The position numbers and the translations under genes are program-made. From assembly GCF_008704535.1 (NCBI RefSeq), contig NZ_CP023701.1:6490001-6554000 (forward strand): a stretch of DNA of 64,000 nt, written 5' to 3'. This document shows, in pieces, positions 17,617 through 27,398 of the stretch; within the stretch, counting starts at the first letter, position 1; every line of letters begins with the position of its first letter. The notes under the pieces were generated by a model. It ran no database searches, had not been told where the DNA came from, and saw nothing but the letters and a program-made list of their open reading frames with translations. This DNA is from Streptomyces subrutilus (lineage in GTDB: Bacteria > Actinomycetota > Actinomycetes > Streptomycetales > Streptomycetaceae).

Positions 17617-20559
17617 TCAGGGGCGGGTCGCGTGCTCCAGTTCGAGCAGAGCCGAGTAGTAACTCCGCCCGGTGGCCCGGTCCATGCCCACCTCGCACAT
17701 GCGGTTGGCCGAGAGGTGCGCGTCGAAGGGCCTCGCCGTGACCTCCGCCGCCTCCCGCGCCGCCGCCGAGTCGGTCAGCTCCGGATGCAGCATGCCCCGG
17801 TCGCCCGCGAACGCGCAGCAGCCCGCGTCGTCCGGGACGACCACCTCCTCGGCGCACGCCCCGGCCACCGCGAGCAGGTGCGCCTCGTCGCCCAAGTGCC
17901 GCATCGAGCAGGTCGGATGGAGCACCGCCGAGCCGGTGGTGCGCCTGACCTCCAGGTGCGGGAGCAGCTCGTCCGCCGCCCAGACGATCGAGTCGACGAC
18001 GGTCAGTTCGCGGTGCAGCGCCCGGTTGTCGTCGGTCAGGTACGGGACCACCTCCCGCGCGATGCCCAGCGTGCAGGAGGAGGCGTCGACGACCAGCGGC
18101 AGCCGGCCGCCCGCCGTCCAGCCCCAGGCGGCCTCGACGATCCGGTTGGCCATGACCCGGTTGCCGTCGTCGTACCCCTTGGAGTGCCAGATCGTCGCGC
18201 AGCAGGTGCCGTGCACGTCACCGGGGATCCACACCGGCTTCCCGGCCCGCTCCGACACGGCCACCACGGCCTCGGGCAGCGAAGGCCCGGGGCGCCCGGC
18301 CGGGCCGCCGAAGATCCGGTTGACGCAGGCGGGGTAGTACACGGCCGCGGCGCCCACCCGCCGCGTGGCGGGCATCGCCCGCGCCGCGGGCCCGGGGACC
18401 TGCGGCAGCCACCGCGGCACCAGGTCCCGGCCCGCGGCCGTGCGGGCGGACGCCGTCACCGCCTCCAGGAGCCGGTCCCCGAGCCGAGCGCCGAGCAGGT
18501 CGGTGATGCGGTCGGCGGCGGCCACGGCCAATCGCGCCGCCGTCTCCACGGCCCCGAACTTACGCGCGGCCAGCGCGGCGGCCCGCTCCTGACGGGGCCC
18601 GTGTGCGCGGTGGCGGAAGTCCTTCATCAGCGCACCGGTGTCGATCCCCACCGGGCAGGCGAGCTTGCAGGTGGAGTCGCCGGCACAGGTCTCCACCGCG
18701 TCGTAGCCGTACGAGGCCAGCAGCTCGTCCAGCACCGGGGAGCCCGGCTGCTGGCGGTTCATCTCGCGGCGCAGCACGATCCGCTGGCGCGGGGTGGTCG
18801 TCAGATCGCCGCTCGGGCAGGTCGGTTCGCAGAAGCCGCACTCGATGCACGGGTCCGCCGGCGCCTCCACCTCCGGGATGGTCTTGAGGCCGCGCAGATG
18901 CGCCCGCGGGTCGCGGTCCAGCAGGATGCGCGGGGCCAGCACCCCGTCGGGGTCCACGATCCGCTTGGTGCGCCACATCAGTTCGGTGGCCCGGGGGCCC
19001 CACTCCAGCTCCAGGAAGGGCGCGATGTTGCGCCCGGTGGAGTGCTCGGCCTTCAGCGAGCCGTCGAAACGCTCCACGGTGAGCCTGCAGAAGGCGTCCA
19101 TGAAGGCCGCGTACCGCTCCACGTCGGCGGGGTCGGCCGCGTCGAACGCCAGCAGGAAGTGCAGGTTGCCGTGGGCCGCGTGACCGGCGACCGCCGCGTC
19201 GAAGCCGTGCCGCGCCTGGAGCGCGAGCAGGGCCTCGCAGGCCTCGGCCAGCCGGGACGGCGGGACGGCGAAGTCCTCGGTGATCAACGTGGTGCCGGAG
19301 GCGCGGGCTCCGCCGACTGCGGTCACGAAGGCCTTGCGGGCCTTCCAGTAGCCGGCGATGGTCCCCGGGTCCCGGGTGAACGCGTTGGTGACGGAGGCGA
19401 CGGGCGCCACCAGGTCGAGCCCCTCCCGTACCCGCGCCGCGCGCCGCTCGTGGGCCAGGCGGCCGGCTTCGTCCGGAGCGCGGAACTCCACCAGCAGCGC
19501 AGCCGTCTCCCGGGGCAGCTCCGCCCAGTCGGCGGGGACGCCCGCGACGCTGACCGAGGCGCGCAGGGTGTTGCCGTCCATCAGCTCGACGGCGAGGGCG
19601 CCCGCGTCGTTGAACAGGGGGACCGCGGCGGCCGCCGCCGGCAGCGAGGGGAAGAAGAGCAGGGCGGAGCAGAGCGAGCGGTCCAGCGGCAGGGTGTCGA
19701 AGACGACCTCGGAGATGAAGCCGAGGGTGCCCTCCGAACCGACGGCCAGCCCGCGCAGGAGCTCGACGGGCGTGGCGCCGTCGAGGTACGCGTCGAGCCG
19801 GTAGCCGGTGGTGTTCTTGATCTCGTACTTGGCGCGGATGCGCGCGACCAGGGCCGGGTCGGCCAGGATCTCCTCCCTGATCTCCATCAGCCCCCGGCAC
19901 AGGGCCGGTTCGGCGCGGGCGAGCTCCTCGTCGGCGAGCGGGTCGGCCGTGTCCACGACGGTCCCGGACGGCAGTACGAGGGTCAGCGAGGAGAGCGTCC
20001 GGTAGGAGTTCCTGGTGGTCCCCGCGGTCATGCCGGACGCGTTGTTGGCGACGACCCCGCCGAGGGTGCAGGCGATGGCGCTGGCCGGGTCGGGGCCGAG
20101 GATCCTGCCGTAGCGGGCGAGGGCGGCATTGGCCCGCACCACGGTGGTGCCGGGGCGGATGCGGGCCCGTCGGCCCTCCTCCAGCACCTCGATGCCGGAC
20201 CAGTGGCGGCGCACGTCCACGAGGATGTCCTCGCCCTGGGCCTGGCCGTTGAGCGAGGTGCCCGCGGCCCGGAAGACCACCTCGCGCTGCCGGCCGTGGG
20301 CGTAGGAGAGGACTGCGGAGACGTCGTCGATGTCCTCGGCGACCACGACGACCTGGGGCACGAACCGGTACGGAGAGGCGTCCGAGGCGTAGCGCACCAG
20401 GTCCGAGACCTGCCACAGCACCTTCTCCGCGCCGAGCAGGGCGATCAGCTCGGTGCGCAGCGGCTCCGGGGTGCCGCCGGCCCGGTGTCCGGGCAGCCGG
20501 TCGGGCGAGGGTCCGGTGACGGCGTGCGGGCGCGGGGCCCCCGGTTTCGGTTGCGGCAT
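17617..20559 (-). CDS. FAD/iron-sulfur D-lactate dehydrogenase-type oxidoreductase
   Basis: 980-residue fusion of a PCMH-type FAD oxidase (residues ~35-540; FAD-binding [19 protein letters not shown] and [12 protein letters not shown]), a 4Fe-4S ferredoxin-like domain ([15 protein letters not shown] near 590 and [14 protein letters not shown] near 640) and a C-terminal CCG domain ([10 protein letters not shown] near 885 and [18 protein letters not shown] near 920). This is the Dld-II/glycolate oxidase-like architecture that oxidises D-lactate or another 2-hydroxy acid and passes electrons to the respiratory chain at the membrane. The length is normal for the family. The MarR gene follows upstream with a 40-bp gap on the same strand, so it could lie on the MarR transcript. 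Confidence 0.9.
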   Translation of the reverse strand: MPQPKPGAPRPHAVTGPSPDRLPGHRAGGTPEPLRTELIALLGAEKVLWQVSDLVRYASDASPYRFVPQVVVVAEDIDDVSAVLSYAHGRQREVVFRAAGTSLNGQAQGEDILVDVRRHWSGIEVLEEGRRARIRPGTTVVRANAALARYGRILGPDPASAIACTLGGVVANNASGMTAGTTRNSYRTLSSLTLVLPSGTVVDTADPLADEELARAEPALCRGLMEIREEILADPALVARIRAKYEIKNTTGYRLDAYLDGATPVELLRGLAVGSEGTLGFISEVVFDTLPLDRSLCSALLFFPSLPAAAAAVPLFNDAGALAVELMDGNTLRASVSVAGVPADWAELPRETAALLVEFRAPDEAGRLAHERRAARVREGLDLVAPVASVTNAFTRDPGTIAGYWKARKAFVTAVGGARASGTTLITEDFAVPPSRLAEACEALLALQARHGFDAAVAGHAAHGNLHFLLAFDAADPADVERYAAFMDAFCRLTVERFDGSLKAEHSTGRNIAPFLELEWGPRATELMWRTKRIVDPDGVLAPRILLDRDPRAHLRGLKTIPEVEAPADPCIECGFCEPTCPSGDLTTTPRQRIVLRREMNRQQPGSPVLDELLASYGYDAVETCAGDSTCKLACPVGIDTGALMKDFRHRAHGPRQERAAALAARKFGAVETAARLAVAAADRITDLLGARLGDRLLEAVTASARTAAGRDLVPRWLPQVPGPAARAMPATRRVGAAAVYYPACVNRIFGGPAGRPGPSLPEAVVAVSERAGKPVWIPGDVHGTCCATIWHSKGYDDGNRVMANRIVEAAWGWTAGGRLPLVVDASSCTLGIAREVVPYLTDDNRALHRELTVVDSIVWAADELLPHLEVRRTTGSAVLHPTCSMRHLGDEAHLLAVAGACAEEVVVPDDAGCCAFAGDRGMLHPELTDSAAAREAAEVTARPFDAHLSANRMCEVGMDRATGRSYYSALLELEHATRP

Positions 20560-20599
20560 GGTCGACCCCTCGCCTCGGCGCGGCCCGCGGACGGGCCGC

Positions 20600-21061
20600 T
20601 CAGCAGTTCCGGTCCGGCGGGACGTCCGCCAGGGTGTTCAGCAGGCCGCCGAGCATCTCGCGCTGGGCGGCGGTCAACGGAGCCAGGATCTCCTCCGCGG
20701 CGTCCGTGCGCGCGTTGCGCAGCCGGCGCAGCGTGGCGCGGCCGGTGTCCGTGAGCTCGATCCTTATCACCCGACGGTTGTCGGGGTCCGGCGCGCGGCG
20801 CACGCAGGCGGCGGCCTCCAGGCCGTCCACGAGGGTGGTGACGGCGCGGGGGACGACCTCCAGACGGGCGGCGAGGTCCGCCATCCGGGGCGGCTGGGCA
20901 CCCTCGTAGGACGAGACCAGGCGCAGCAGACGGCCCTGGGCCGGGGTGATCCCGAGGGGCTCCATGTACCGCTTCTGGATGCGGTGGAGCCGTCGGGTCA
21001 GGCGCAGCAGCTGCTCGGCGAGAACGCCGTCTGTGGTGTCGGTCTCGGAAGGTGTCCTCAT
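20600..21061 (-). CDS. MarR-family transcriptional regulator
   Basis: 153-residue MarR repressor: N-terminal dimerisation helix, winged HTH (PPRMADLAARLEVVPRAVTTLVDGLEAAACVRRAPDPDNRRVIRIELTD condensed over residues ~58-105) and C-terminal helix. The recognition helix VVPRAVTTLVDGLE and wing DPDNRRVIRIELT are typical. It is divergent from an ABC exporter gene, and the shared 85-bp region holds inverted repeats, so it most likely represses itself and the exporter and is released by a small lipophilic ligand. The ligand is not predictable. No clear ribosome-binding site precedes the ATG. Confidence 0.9.
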   Translation of the reverse strand: MRTPSETDTTDGVLAEQLLRLTRRLHRIQKRYMEPLGITPAQGRLLRLVSSYEGAQPPRMADLAARLEVVPRAVTTLVDGLEAAACVRRAPDPDNRRVIRIELTDTGRATLRRLRNARTDAAEEILAPLTAAQREMLGGLLNTLADVPPDRNC

Positions 21062-21088
21062 ACTGGGAACAGTACCAGGACCGGATTC

Positions 21089-21122
21089 ATTGTGAGTATA
21101 GGTAACAATGAGCTATGCTCAT
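21089..21122. promoter_or_regulatory. MarR operator and divergent promoter region
   Basis: Two inverted repeats lie back to back: ATTGT at 21089-21093 with ACAAT at 21105-21109, and the perfect ATGAGC-TAT-GCTCAT at 21108-21122. For the exporter, TTGTGA (21090-21095) and TATGCT (21114-21119) are spaced by 18 bp, so the perfect palindrome covers the -10 hexamer. On the other strand TATACT (21100-21095) could be the -10 of the marR gene. The position fits repression of both genes by the MarR protein. Confidence 0.55.
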
Positions 21123-21146
21123 CGGAGTCTCGTCAGAAGGAGGCCC

Positions 21147-23027
21147 ATGCGCCCCGAAGAGCCGAAGTGGACCCCATCGAAAGAATCCCTCGATCCCGAT
21201 CGCCCCGCCCCGGCCGACCAGCCGCGCGAGCTCCGGCGCATCGTCGCCCTGTTCCGTCCGTACCGCGGCCGGCTGGCCGTCGTCGGCCTGCTGGTCGGCG
21301 CCTCCTCGCTGGTCGGCGTCGCCTCGCCGTTCCTGCTCAAGGAGATCCTCGACGTCGCGATCCCGCAGGGCCGCACGGGCCTGCTCAGCCTGCTCGCGCT
21401 CGGGATGATCGCCACCGCCGTCGTCACCGGCGTCTTCGGCGTGCTGCAGACCCTGATATCCACCACGGTCGGCCAGCGGGTCATGCACGACCTGCGCACC
21501 GCCGTCTACGGACAGCTCCAGCGGATGCCGCTGTCCTTCTTCACCCGGACCCGCACCGGCGAGGTCCAGTCCCGCATCGCCAACGACATCGGCGGCATGC
21601 AGGCCACCGTGACCTCGACGGCGACCTCGCTCGTCTCCAACCTGACGGCCGTCATCGCCTCCGTCGTCGCCATGCTCGCGCTCGACTGGCGGCTCACCCT
21701 CGTCTCGTTGCTGCTGCTCCCCGTCTTCGTGTGGATCAGCCGGCGCGTCGGCCGTGAGCGCAAGAAGATCACGATGCAACGCCAGAAGCAGATGGCCGCG
21801 ATGGCCGCGACCGTCACCGAGTCGCTGTCCGTCAGCGGCATCCTGCTCGGCCGGACCATGGGCCGCTCCGACTCGCTCACCGACTCCTTCTCCGCGGAGT
21901 CCGAGAAGCTGGTGGGCCTCGAAGTGCGCTCCAGCATGGCCGGTCGCTGGCGGATGTCGGTCATCGGCATCGTCATGGCCGCCATGCCGGCCCTCATCTA
22001 CTGGGCCGCGGGCATAGCCCTCCAATCGGGCGCCCCCTCGCTCTCGGTCGGTACGCTCGTCGCCTTCGTCACACTCCAGCAGGGGCTTTTCCGGCCCGCC
22101 GTGAGCCTGCTGTCCACCGGTGTCCAGATCCAGACCTCGCTGGCCCTGTTCACCCGCATCTTCGAGTACCTCGACCTGCCCGTGGACATCACAGAGCGCG
22201 AGGACCCGGTGCGCCTGGAGCGCGCCCGGGGAGAGGTCCGGCTGGAAGGCGTGGACTTCGCCTACGACGCCAAGAGCGGGCCGGCCCTGAGCGACATCGA
22301 CATCACCGTTCCGGCCGGCGGCTCCCTCGCCGTGGTCGGCGCCACCGGCTCGGGGAAGAGCACGCTCAGCTACCTGGTGCCGCGCCTCTACGACGTGACC
22401 GGGGGACGGGTGGTGCTCGACGGGGTCGACGTCCGCGACCTGGACTTCGACTCGCTGGCCCGTTCCATAGGCGTGGTCTCCCAGGAGACCTACCTCTTCC
22501 ACGCCTCGGTCGGGGACAACCTGCGCTTCGCCAAGCCGGACGCCACCGACGAGGAGATCACCGCAGCGGCCCGCGCCGCCCAGATCCACGATCACATCGC
22601 CTCCCTGCCCGACGGGTACGACACCCTGGTGGGCGAGCGCGGCTACCGGTTCTCCGGCGGCGAGAAGCAGCGCCTGGCCATCGCGCGCACCATCCTGCGC
22701 GACCCGCCGGTGCTGATCCTGGACGAGGCCACCAGTGCCCTGGACACCCGCACCGAGCACGCCGTGCAGCAGGCCATCGACAACCTCTCCGCAGGTCGGA
22801 CCACCATCACCATCGCGCACCGCCTCTCCACCGTCCGCGACGCCGACCAGATCGTGGTCCTGGACGCCGGACGCATAGCCGAGCGCGGTACGCACGAGGA
22901 ACTGCTGCAGGCCGACGGCCGGTACGCGACCCTGGTCCGCCGTGACCGGGACGCCGCCGTGACGCCCGAGGTGCCGCACAAGAGCACGGTGGAGCAGGGT
23001 GTCCAGTTCGCTCCGGTAAAAGTGTGA
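21147..23027 (+). CDS. ABC transporter, ATP-binding/permease half-exporter
   Basis: 626-residue homodimer-type exporter half. The membrane domain spans residues ~45-340; the nucleotide-binding domain has Walker A GATGSGKSTL, signature FSGGEKQRLAIARTIL, Walker B PVLILDEATSALD and H-loop TIAHRLS, all canonical. ATG 21147 is preferred over an in-frame ATG at 21108 because AAGGAGG lies four bases before it, and the upstream ATG sits inside the predicted operator. Regulation by the divergent MarR gene suggests efflux of a toxic small molecule. Confidence 0.92.
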   Translation: MRPEEPKWTPSKESLDPDRPAPADQPRELRRIVALFRPYRGRLAVVGLLVGASSLVGVASPFLLKEILDVAIPQGRTGLLSLLALGMIATAVVTGVFGVLQTLISTTVGQRVMHDLRTAVYGQLQRMPLSFFTRTRTGEVQSRIANDIGGMQATVTSTATSLVSNLTAVIASVVAMLALDWRLTLVSLLLLPVFVWISRRVGRERKKITMQRQKQMAAMAATVTESLSVSGILLGRTMGRSDSLTDSFSAESEKLVGLEVRSSMAGRWRMSVIGIVMAAMPALIYWAAGIALQSGAPSLSVGTLVAFVTLQQGLFRPAVSLLSTGVQIQTSLALFTRIFEYLDLPVDITEREDPVRLERARGEVRLEGVDFAYDAKSGPALSDIDITVPAGGSLAVVGATGSGKSTLSYLVPRLYDVTGGRVVLDGVDVRDLDFDSLARSIGVVSQETYLFHASVGDNLRFAKPDATDEEITAAARAAQIHDHIASLPDGYDTLVGERGYRFSGGEKQRLAIARTILRDPPVLILDEATSALDTRTEHAVQQAIDNLSAGRTTITIAHRLSTVRDADQIVVLDAGRIAERGTHEELLQADGRYATLVRRDRDAAVTPEVPHKSTVEQGVQFAPVKV

Positions 23028-23090
23028 TCGTATGACTGGCGCGCGGGGCGGGTGCCGGGACGAGGGCGCTCAGAGGGTTAGCGTTCCCGC

Positions 23091-23948
23091 ATGCGTCATG
23101 AGTACCGGCCGCCACAGAACCGCTCCCGGCTCACCCGTCGGGGCCGCCTGGCGCTCTTCTTCGGCACGCTGCTCGCGATCGGGGTCGCAACCCTGATCCC
23201 GGTGCTGCGGGGTGGAGAAGAGCCGGAGAAGCCGCGCCAGCTGGTGATCCCCGAGGGCTGGCGGGCCTCGCGGGTGTACGCGGCGATCGACACCGCGTTG
23301 AAGCTGCCGCCCGGCTCGGCCAAGGCCGCCGCGGCCGCGGGCGGGTCGGCCCTGCCGGAGGAGGCCAAGGGCAACCCCGAGGGCTACCTCTTCCCGGCGA
23401 CGTACCCCGTGACCTCGAAGTCCACCGCGGCCGGGCTGCTCGCGTACATGGTGGAGACCGCCAACCGGAAGCTCGCCACCCCGGCCGTCGCCGCCGGTGG
23501 CAAGGCGCTCGGGATGACCCCGTACCAGACCGCCACGATGGCCAGCGTCATCGAGGCCGAGGCGGACACTCCGGCCGACATGGGCAAGGTCGCCCGCGTG
23601 GTGCACAACCGGCTGGCGAAATCGATGCCGCTGCAGATGGACTCGACCATCAACTACGCGCTGAACCGGAGCACCGTCGACACCAAGCTGAGCGACACCC
23701 GCATCGACAGCCCGTTCAACTCCTACGAGCGCCAGGGCCTGCCGCCGACGCCGATCGACAGTCCGGGGATGGCGGCCATGGCGGCGGCCGTCGCCCCGAC
23801 GCCCGGGAACTGGCTGTACTTCGTCACCGTCAAGCCGGGGGACACCCGCTTCTCGGCGACGTACGAGGAGCACAAGAAGCACGTCGCGGAGTTCAACCGC
23901 CTGCGTGCCGCCGCCGGGCGGGCCGCTCCGGCCCCGACGGCGCACTGA
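23091..23948 (+). CDS. MltG/YceG-like endolytic transglycosylase
   Basis: 285-residue membrane-anchored protein of the YceG/MltG family, which cuts nascent glycan strands in the cell wall. Residues 20-40 form the single transmembrane anchor. The catalytic region is ATMASVIEAEADTPADMGKVARVVHNRL, with Glu155 aligned to the catalytic Glu of E. coli MltG. The conserved LQMDSTINYAL and DSPFNSYERQGLPPTPIDSPG blocks follow. It is shorter than the main MltG of the genus and stands alone, so I read it as a second copy. It follows the ABC exporter by 63 bp and could share its transcript. Confidence 0.85.
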   Translation: MRHEYRPPQNRSRLTRRGRLALFFGTLLAIGVATLIPVLRGGEEPEKPRQLVIPEGWRASRVYAAIDTALKLPPGSAKAAAAAGGSALPEEAKGNPEGYLFPATYPVTSKSTAAGLLAYMVETANRKLATPAVAAGGKALGMTPYQTATMASVIEAEADTPADMGKVARVVHNRLAKSMPLQMDSTINYALNRSTVDTKLSDTRIDSPFNSYERQGLPPTPIDSPGMAAMAAAVAPTPGNWLYFVTVKPGDTRFSATYEEHKKHVAEFNRLRAAAGRAAPAPTAH

Positions 23949-23972
23949 GACGGCGCACTGAGGCGACCGGGC

Positions 23973-23988
23973 CCCCGCAGGTGCGGGG
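23973..23988. terminator. hairpin between convergent genes
   Basis: CCCCGCA-GG-TGCGGGG, a perfect 7-bp stem extendable by a further G-C pair, located between the stops of the MltG-like gene (23948) and the flavin monooxygenase gene (24003, minus strand). Confidence 0.5.
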
Positions 23989-24002
23989 CTGGCCGCCGGG
24001 GC

Positions 24003-25115
24003 TCAGACGACCGCGGCCACCGGGGCCGGCGCGGTCGGCTCGCGGGTGAGGAGACGGCGGATCTCGCGGACCGCCGCGCCGCCCGCACGGTTCGCGCCGA
24101 TGGTGGACGCCGACGGGCCGTAGCCCACGAGGTGCACCCGTTCGTCGCGGACCGCCCTGGTTCCCTCGACGCGGATGCCGCCGCCCGGTTCCCGCAGGTG
24201 CAGCGGGGCCAGGTGGTCGACGGCGGCCCGGAAGCCGGTGGCCCACAGGATCACGTCCACTTCGACCCGGCTGCCGTCCGCCCAGACGGCCCCCGTGGGG
24301 GTGATGCGCTCGAAGGCCGGCCTGGGGGCCAGCACCCCCGACGCCCGCCCGGCCCGGACCGCCTCGTTCAGCGGGAGCCCGGTCACGCTCACCACGCTCT
24401 GCGGGGGCAGTCCCCGGCGCACCCGCTCGTCGACCAGGGCGACGGCCGCCCGGCCCTCGGCCTCGCCGAAGCTCCCGTCACGGAAGACCGGCGGCCGCCG
24501 GGTCACCCAGACGGTCTCCTCCGCCACCTCGGATATCTCCAGCAGGTGCTGGACCGCCGAGGTTCCGCCGCCGACCACCAGCACGCGGGCCCCGGCGAAC
24601 GCCTGCGGCCCCGGGTAGCCCGCGGTGTGCAGTTGCCTGCCGCGGAAGGTCTCCTGGCCCGGATAGCGCGGCCAGAACGGCCGGTCCCAGGTGCCGGTGG
24701 CGTTGACCAGCGCCCGCGCCGACCAGGTGCCGGCCGAGGATTCGACCCGCAGTCGCCCGTCCGCGCCCCCGCGCACCGCCGAGACGTCGACGGGACGCCG
24801 TACGCGCAGGGCGAACCGGTCCTCGTACGCCGCGAAGTACGCGCCGATCACCTCGGACGAGGGCCGCTCCGGGTCGGCGCCGGTCAGCTCCATGCCGGGC
24901 AGGGCGTGCATGCCGTGCACCTTGCCGTAGGTGAGCGAGGGCCAGCGGAACTGCCAGGCCCCGCCCGGCCGGGGTGCGTGGTCCAGGACCACGTGCTCCA
25001 GGCCCGCCCGGGCCAGGTGGTAGGCGCTGGACAGGCCGGCCTGCCCGGCGCCCACGACCACGACGTCGACGTCCACGTCCGTCTGCGGGCCCGCGTCCCG
25101 CGTCACCTCGTTCAC
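24003..25115 (-). CDS. flavin-containing monooxygenase (FMO/CzcO-type)
   Basis: 370-residue two-dinucleotide-binding flavoprotein. The FAD site VVVGAGQAGLSSAYHLARAG is near residue 15, an FMO-like segment PERPSSEVIGAYFAAYEDRF lies near 85-105, the NADPH site VLVVGGGTSAVQHLLEI is near 165, and LWATGF closes the active site near 300. It is the distal gene of the sulfonate cluster: 38 bp after ssuD on the same strand. I infer oxygenation of a sulfur compound or another nucleophilic substrate, but the family is promiscuous. The GTG at 25115 is the most upstream start that does not invade ssuD; it lacks a strong ribosome-binding site. Confidence 0.8.
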   Translation of the reverse strand: MNEVTRDAGPQTDVDVDVVVVGAGQAGLSSAYHLARAGLEHVVLDHAPRPGGAWQFRWPSLTYGKVHGMHALPGMELTGADPERPSSEVIGAYFAAYEDRFALRVRRPVDVSAVRGGADGRLRVESSAGTWSARALVNATGTWDRPFWPRYPGQETFRGRQLHTAGYPGPQAFAGARVLVVGGGTSAVQHLLEISEVAEETVWVTRRPPVFRDGSFGEAEGRAAVALVDERVRRGLPPQSVVSVTGLPLNEAVRAGRASGVLAPRPAFERITPTGAVWADGSRVEVDVILWATGFRAAVDHLAPLHLREPGGGIRVEGTRAVRDERVHLVGYGPSASTIGANRAGGAAVREIRRLLTREPTAPAPVAAVV

Positions 25116-25153
25116 GGTTCTGCCAACCGGCGCGGGCCCGGGGATCTTCCCGG

Positions 25154-26248
25154 CTACGGAGCCAGCAGGCCGCGGGCGGCGAGTTCGGGGGTCACGCCCT
25201 CCCCGAACCAGTACGCCTCCTCCAGGTGCGGGTAGCCCGACAGGACGAAGTTGTCGATCCCGAGCGCGTGGTACTCCTCGATCCGGTCGGCCACGTCGCC
25301 GTGGCTGCCGACCAGGGCCGTCCCGGCGCCGCCGCGGACCAGGCCGACGCCCGCCCACAGGTTCGGCGAGATCTCCAGCCCCTCCCGCGAGCCGCCGTGC
25401 AGGGCCAGCATCCGCTGCTGGCCCACCGACTCGCTCACCCCGAGCAGCGACTGCGCCTGCGCGATGTCGGCGTCGGACAGGTCGCCCAGCAGGCGGTCGG
25501 CCGCGCCCCAGGCCTCCTTCGCCGAATCGCGCGAGATGGTGTGCAGCCTGATGCCGAACCGGACCGTCCGGCCGCGCTCCTCGGCGAGCGAGCGGATCCA
25601 GTCGATCTTCTCCTTCACCTGCTGCGGGGGTTCGCCCCAGGTCAGGTACACGTCGGCGTGCTCCGCGGCCACCGGCCCGGCCGCCGCCGATGACCCGCCG
25701 AAGAAGATCTCCGGCAGCGGGTCGGGCGGCAGCGCCGTCAGCCCGCCGTCGACCCGGAAGTGCTCCCCGTGGAAGTCGTACGGCTCCCCGCGCCAGACAC
25801 CGCGCACGACCGACAGGAACTCGGCGGTCCGCTCGTACCGGCGGTCGTGGTCGAGGTGGTCGCCGAAGCGGCGCTGCTCCGCGGAGTCCCCGCCCGTCAC
25901 CACGTTCAGCAGCAGACGTCCGCGGGTGATGCGCTGGTAGGTCGCGGCCATCTGGGCGGCCAGGACCGGCGAGATCACCCCGGGCCGGAAGGCGACGAGG
26001 AACTTGAGCCGCTCGGTGTGCTGGGAGAGCGCCACCGTCGTCAGCCAGGCGTCCTCGCACCAGGTGCCGGTGGGCGTCAGCACCGCTTCGAAGCCGAGGC
26101 GTTCGGCGGCCTTGGAGATCTGGGCGAGGTACTCGATGTCGGGCTGGCGGACTCCCGGCGCGGCCGTGTTGTGGGCGTAGGCGTGCCGGTCGACCAGGGT
26201 GCGGCCGTCGCCGCCGGTGGGCAGGAACCAGTGCAGGCGGACGGTCAT
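25154..26248 (-). CDS. ssuD: FMNH2-dependent alkanesulfonate monooxygenase
   Basis: 364-residue LLM-class (bacterial luciferase fold) monooxygenase that uses FMNH2 and O2 to cleave alkanesulfonates to aldehyde and sulfite. Diagnostic segments: MTVRLHWFLPTGGDGRTL at the start, FEAVLTPTGTWCEDAW (with the family's Cys near residue 54), LKFLVAFRPGVISP, RLLLNVVTGGDSAEQRRFGDHLDHDRRY, EIFFGGSS and LSGYPHLEEAYWFGEGV. The ATG at 26248 overlaps the ssuA stop by one base (TGATG), so it is translationally coupled. No ssuE flavin reductase is present in the window, so reduced FMN must come from elsewhere. Confidence 0.93.
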   Translation of the reverse strand: MTVRLHWFLPTGGDGRTLVDRHAYAHNTAAPGVRQPDIEYLAQISKAAERLGFEAVLTPTGTWCEDAWLTTVALSQHTERLKFLVAFRPGVISPVLAAQMAATYQRITRGRLLLNVVTGGDSAEQRRFGDHLDHDRRYERTAEFLSVVRGVWRGEPYDFHGEHFRVDGGLTALPPDPLPEIFFGGSSAAAGPVAAEHADVYLTWGEPPQQVKEKIDWIRSLAEERGRTVRFGIRLHTISRDSAKEAWGAADRLLGDLSDADIAQAQSLLGVSESVGQQRMLALHGGSREGLEISPNLWAGVGLVRGGAGTALVGSHGDVADRIEEYHALGIDNFVLSGYPHLEEAYWFGEGVTPELAARGLLAP

Positions 26249-27297
26249 CAGGAGTCTTTCCCGTAGGTGCGCGGGGCGGTGGTGGAGGGCGGGAGGGTGC
26301 CGTTGAAGCGGGTGTCGACGAAGTCCTTGAAGACGACCTTGCCGGGGATCAGCTTGAGCTCGGTGAAGGTGTCGGCGATCTTCTGCTCGGAGGCGACGGC
26401 GGCGTCGTCCACGGCGACCGTCACGCGGGTGCCGTTGCTGCGCTTGACCGCGTCGAAGGCGACCTCGTACGGCAGGCCGGTCTCCTTCGCCCACACCTTC
26501 GCCCACTCCTCCGGGTGCTTGAACACCCATTCCTGGGCGCGCTGGAGCCGTGTCAGGTAGTCGCCGATGGCCTTGCTCTTGCCGGCGTCCCGCAGGGCCG
26601 CGGGCGAGGCGACCTGGAAGCCGAGGCCGTTGACGACGCCCTCGCCCGAGGTGAGCACGCGGGCACCGGTGCGCAGCACCTGGGAGGTGTACGGGTCCCA
26701 GACCGCCCAGGCGTCGACCGCGCCGCTGTTGAAGGCGGCCAGTGCGTCGGCGGGCTGGAGGAAGTTGACCGTGACGTCGGTGGGCTTCAGGCCCGCCTGC
26801 TCCAGGGAGGCGATGAGCTGGAAGTGCGCCGAACTGCCCTGGGCCACGGCGATCTTCTTGCCGCGCAGCTCCGAGGGGGACTGCAGGGCGGAGCCCTTCG
26901 GAACGAGGATGGCCTCGCCCGCGGCGGAGCCGTGGGTGGCGGCCACCACGGTGATCTTCGACTTGGCGCCGGCGGCGAAGACCGGCGGGGTGTTGCCGAC
27001 GCCGCCGATGTCCACGGCCTTGGCGTTGACGGCTTCCAGGAGCGGCGGGCCGGAGGTGAAGGTGGACCACTTGACGGAGTAGTCGAGGCCGTCCAGTTCA
27101 CCGGCGGCGCGCAGCAGCGACTCGTTGCCGCCCTTCTGGTCCCCGATGTTGAGGGTGACCTTGGCGCCGCCCTTGCCGCCGTCCGCGGCGGCCGGTGCAC
27201 CGGCGGCGGCGGCGCCGTCCCCGCCGCACGCCGTCAGGGCCAGGGACAGCGGTACCAGGGTGGCCAGCAGGGTCAGGGGCAGGGAATGACGTCTCAT
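26248..27297 (-). CDS. ssuA: aliphatic sulfonate ABC transporter substrate-binding lipoprotein
   Basis: 349-residue lipoprotein with a signal peptide and lipobox LTAC (lipidated Cys24), followed by a periplasmic-binding-protein type II fold. SsuA-family landmarks are LNIGDQKGGNESLLRAAGELDGLDYSVKW, the VGNTPPVFAAGA loop, IAVAQGSSAHFQLIASLEQAG and DAWAVWDPYTSQV. It is anchored outside the membrane and delivers sulfonates to SsuC. It lies between ssuB and ssuD; the 101-bp gap to ssuB contains a run of G-tracts. Confidence 0.93.
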   Translation of the reverse strand: MRRHSLPLTLLATLVPLSLALTACGGDGAAAAGAPAAADGGKGGAKVTLNIGDQKGGNESLLRAAGELDGLDYSVKWSTFTSGPPLLEAVNAKAVDIGGVGNTPPVFAAGAKSKITVVAATHGSAAGEAILVPKGSALQSPSELRGKKIAVAQGSSAHFQLIASLEQAGLKPTDVTVNFLQPADALAAFNSGAVDAWAVWDPYTSQVLRTGARVLTSGEGVVNGLGFQVASPAALRDAGKSKAIGDYLTRLQRAQEWVFKHPEEWAKVWAKETGLPYEVAFDAVKRSNGTRVTVAVDDAAVASEQKIADTFTELKLIPGKVVFKDFVDTRFNGTLPPSTTAPRTYGKDS

Positions 27298-27332
27298 GTC
27301 GCTTCTCTTCGATCTCGTGAACGTGAACGGGC

Positions 27333-27359
27333 GGGGGGAGGGGGGAAGGGGGGAAGGGG
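27333..27359 (+). other. G-tract cluster with G-quadruplex potential
   Basis: Four consecutive runs of four to six G on the plus strand separated by one or two A, within the ssuB-ssuA gap. The plus strand is the template for this operon, so the RNA is C-rich here while the template strand could fold into a quadruplex during transcription. A further GGGG and GGGGG follow at 27364-27375. Confidence 0.5.
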
Positions 27360-27398
27360 TAGCGGGGAACGGGGGAACGGACAGGGGCCGACGGGTGT

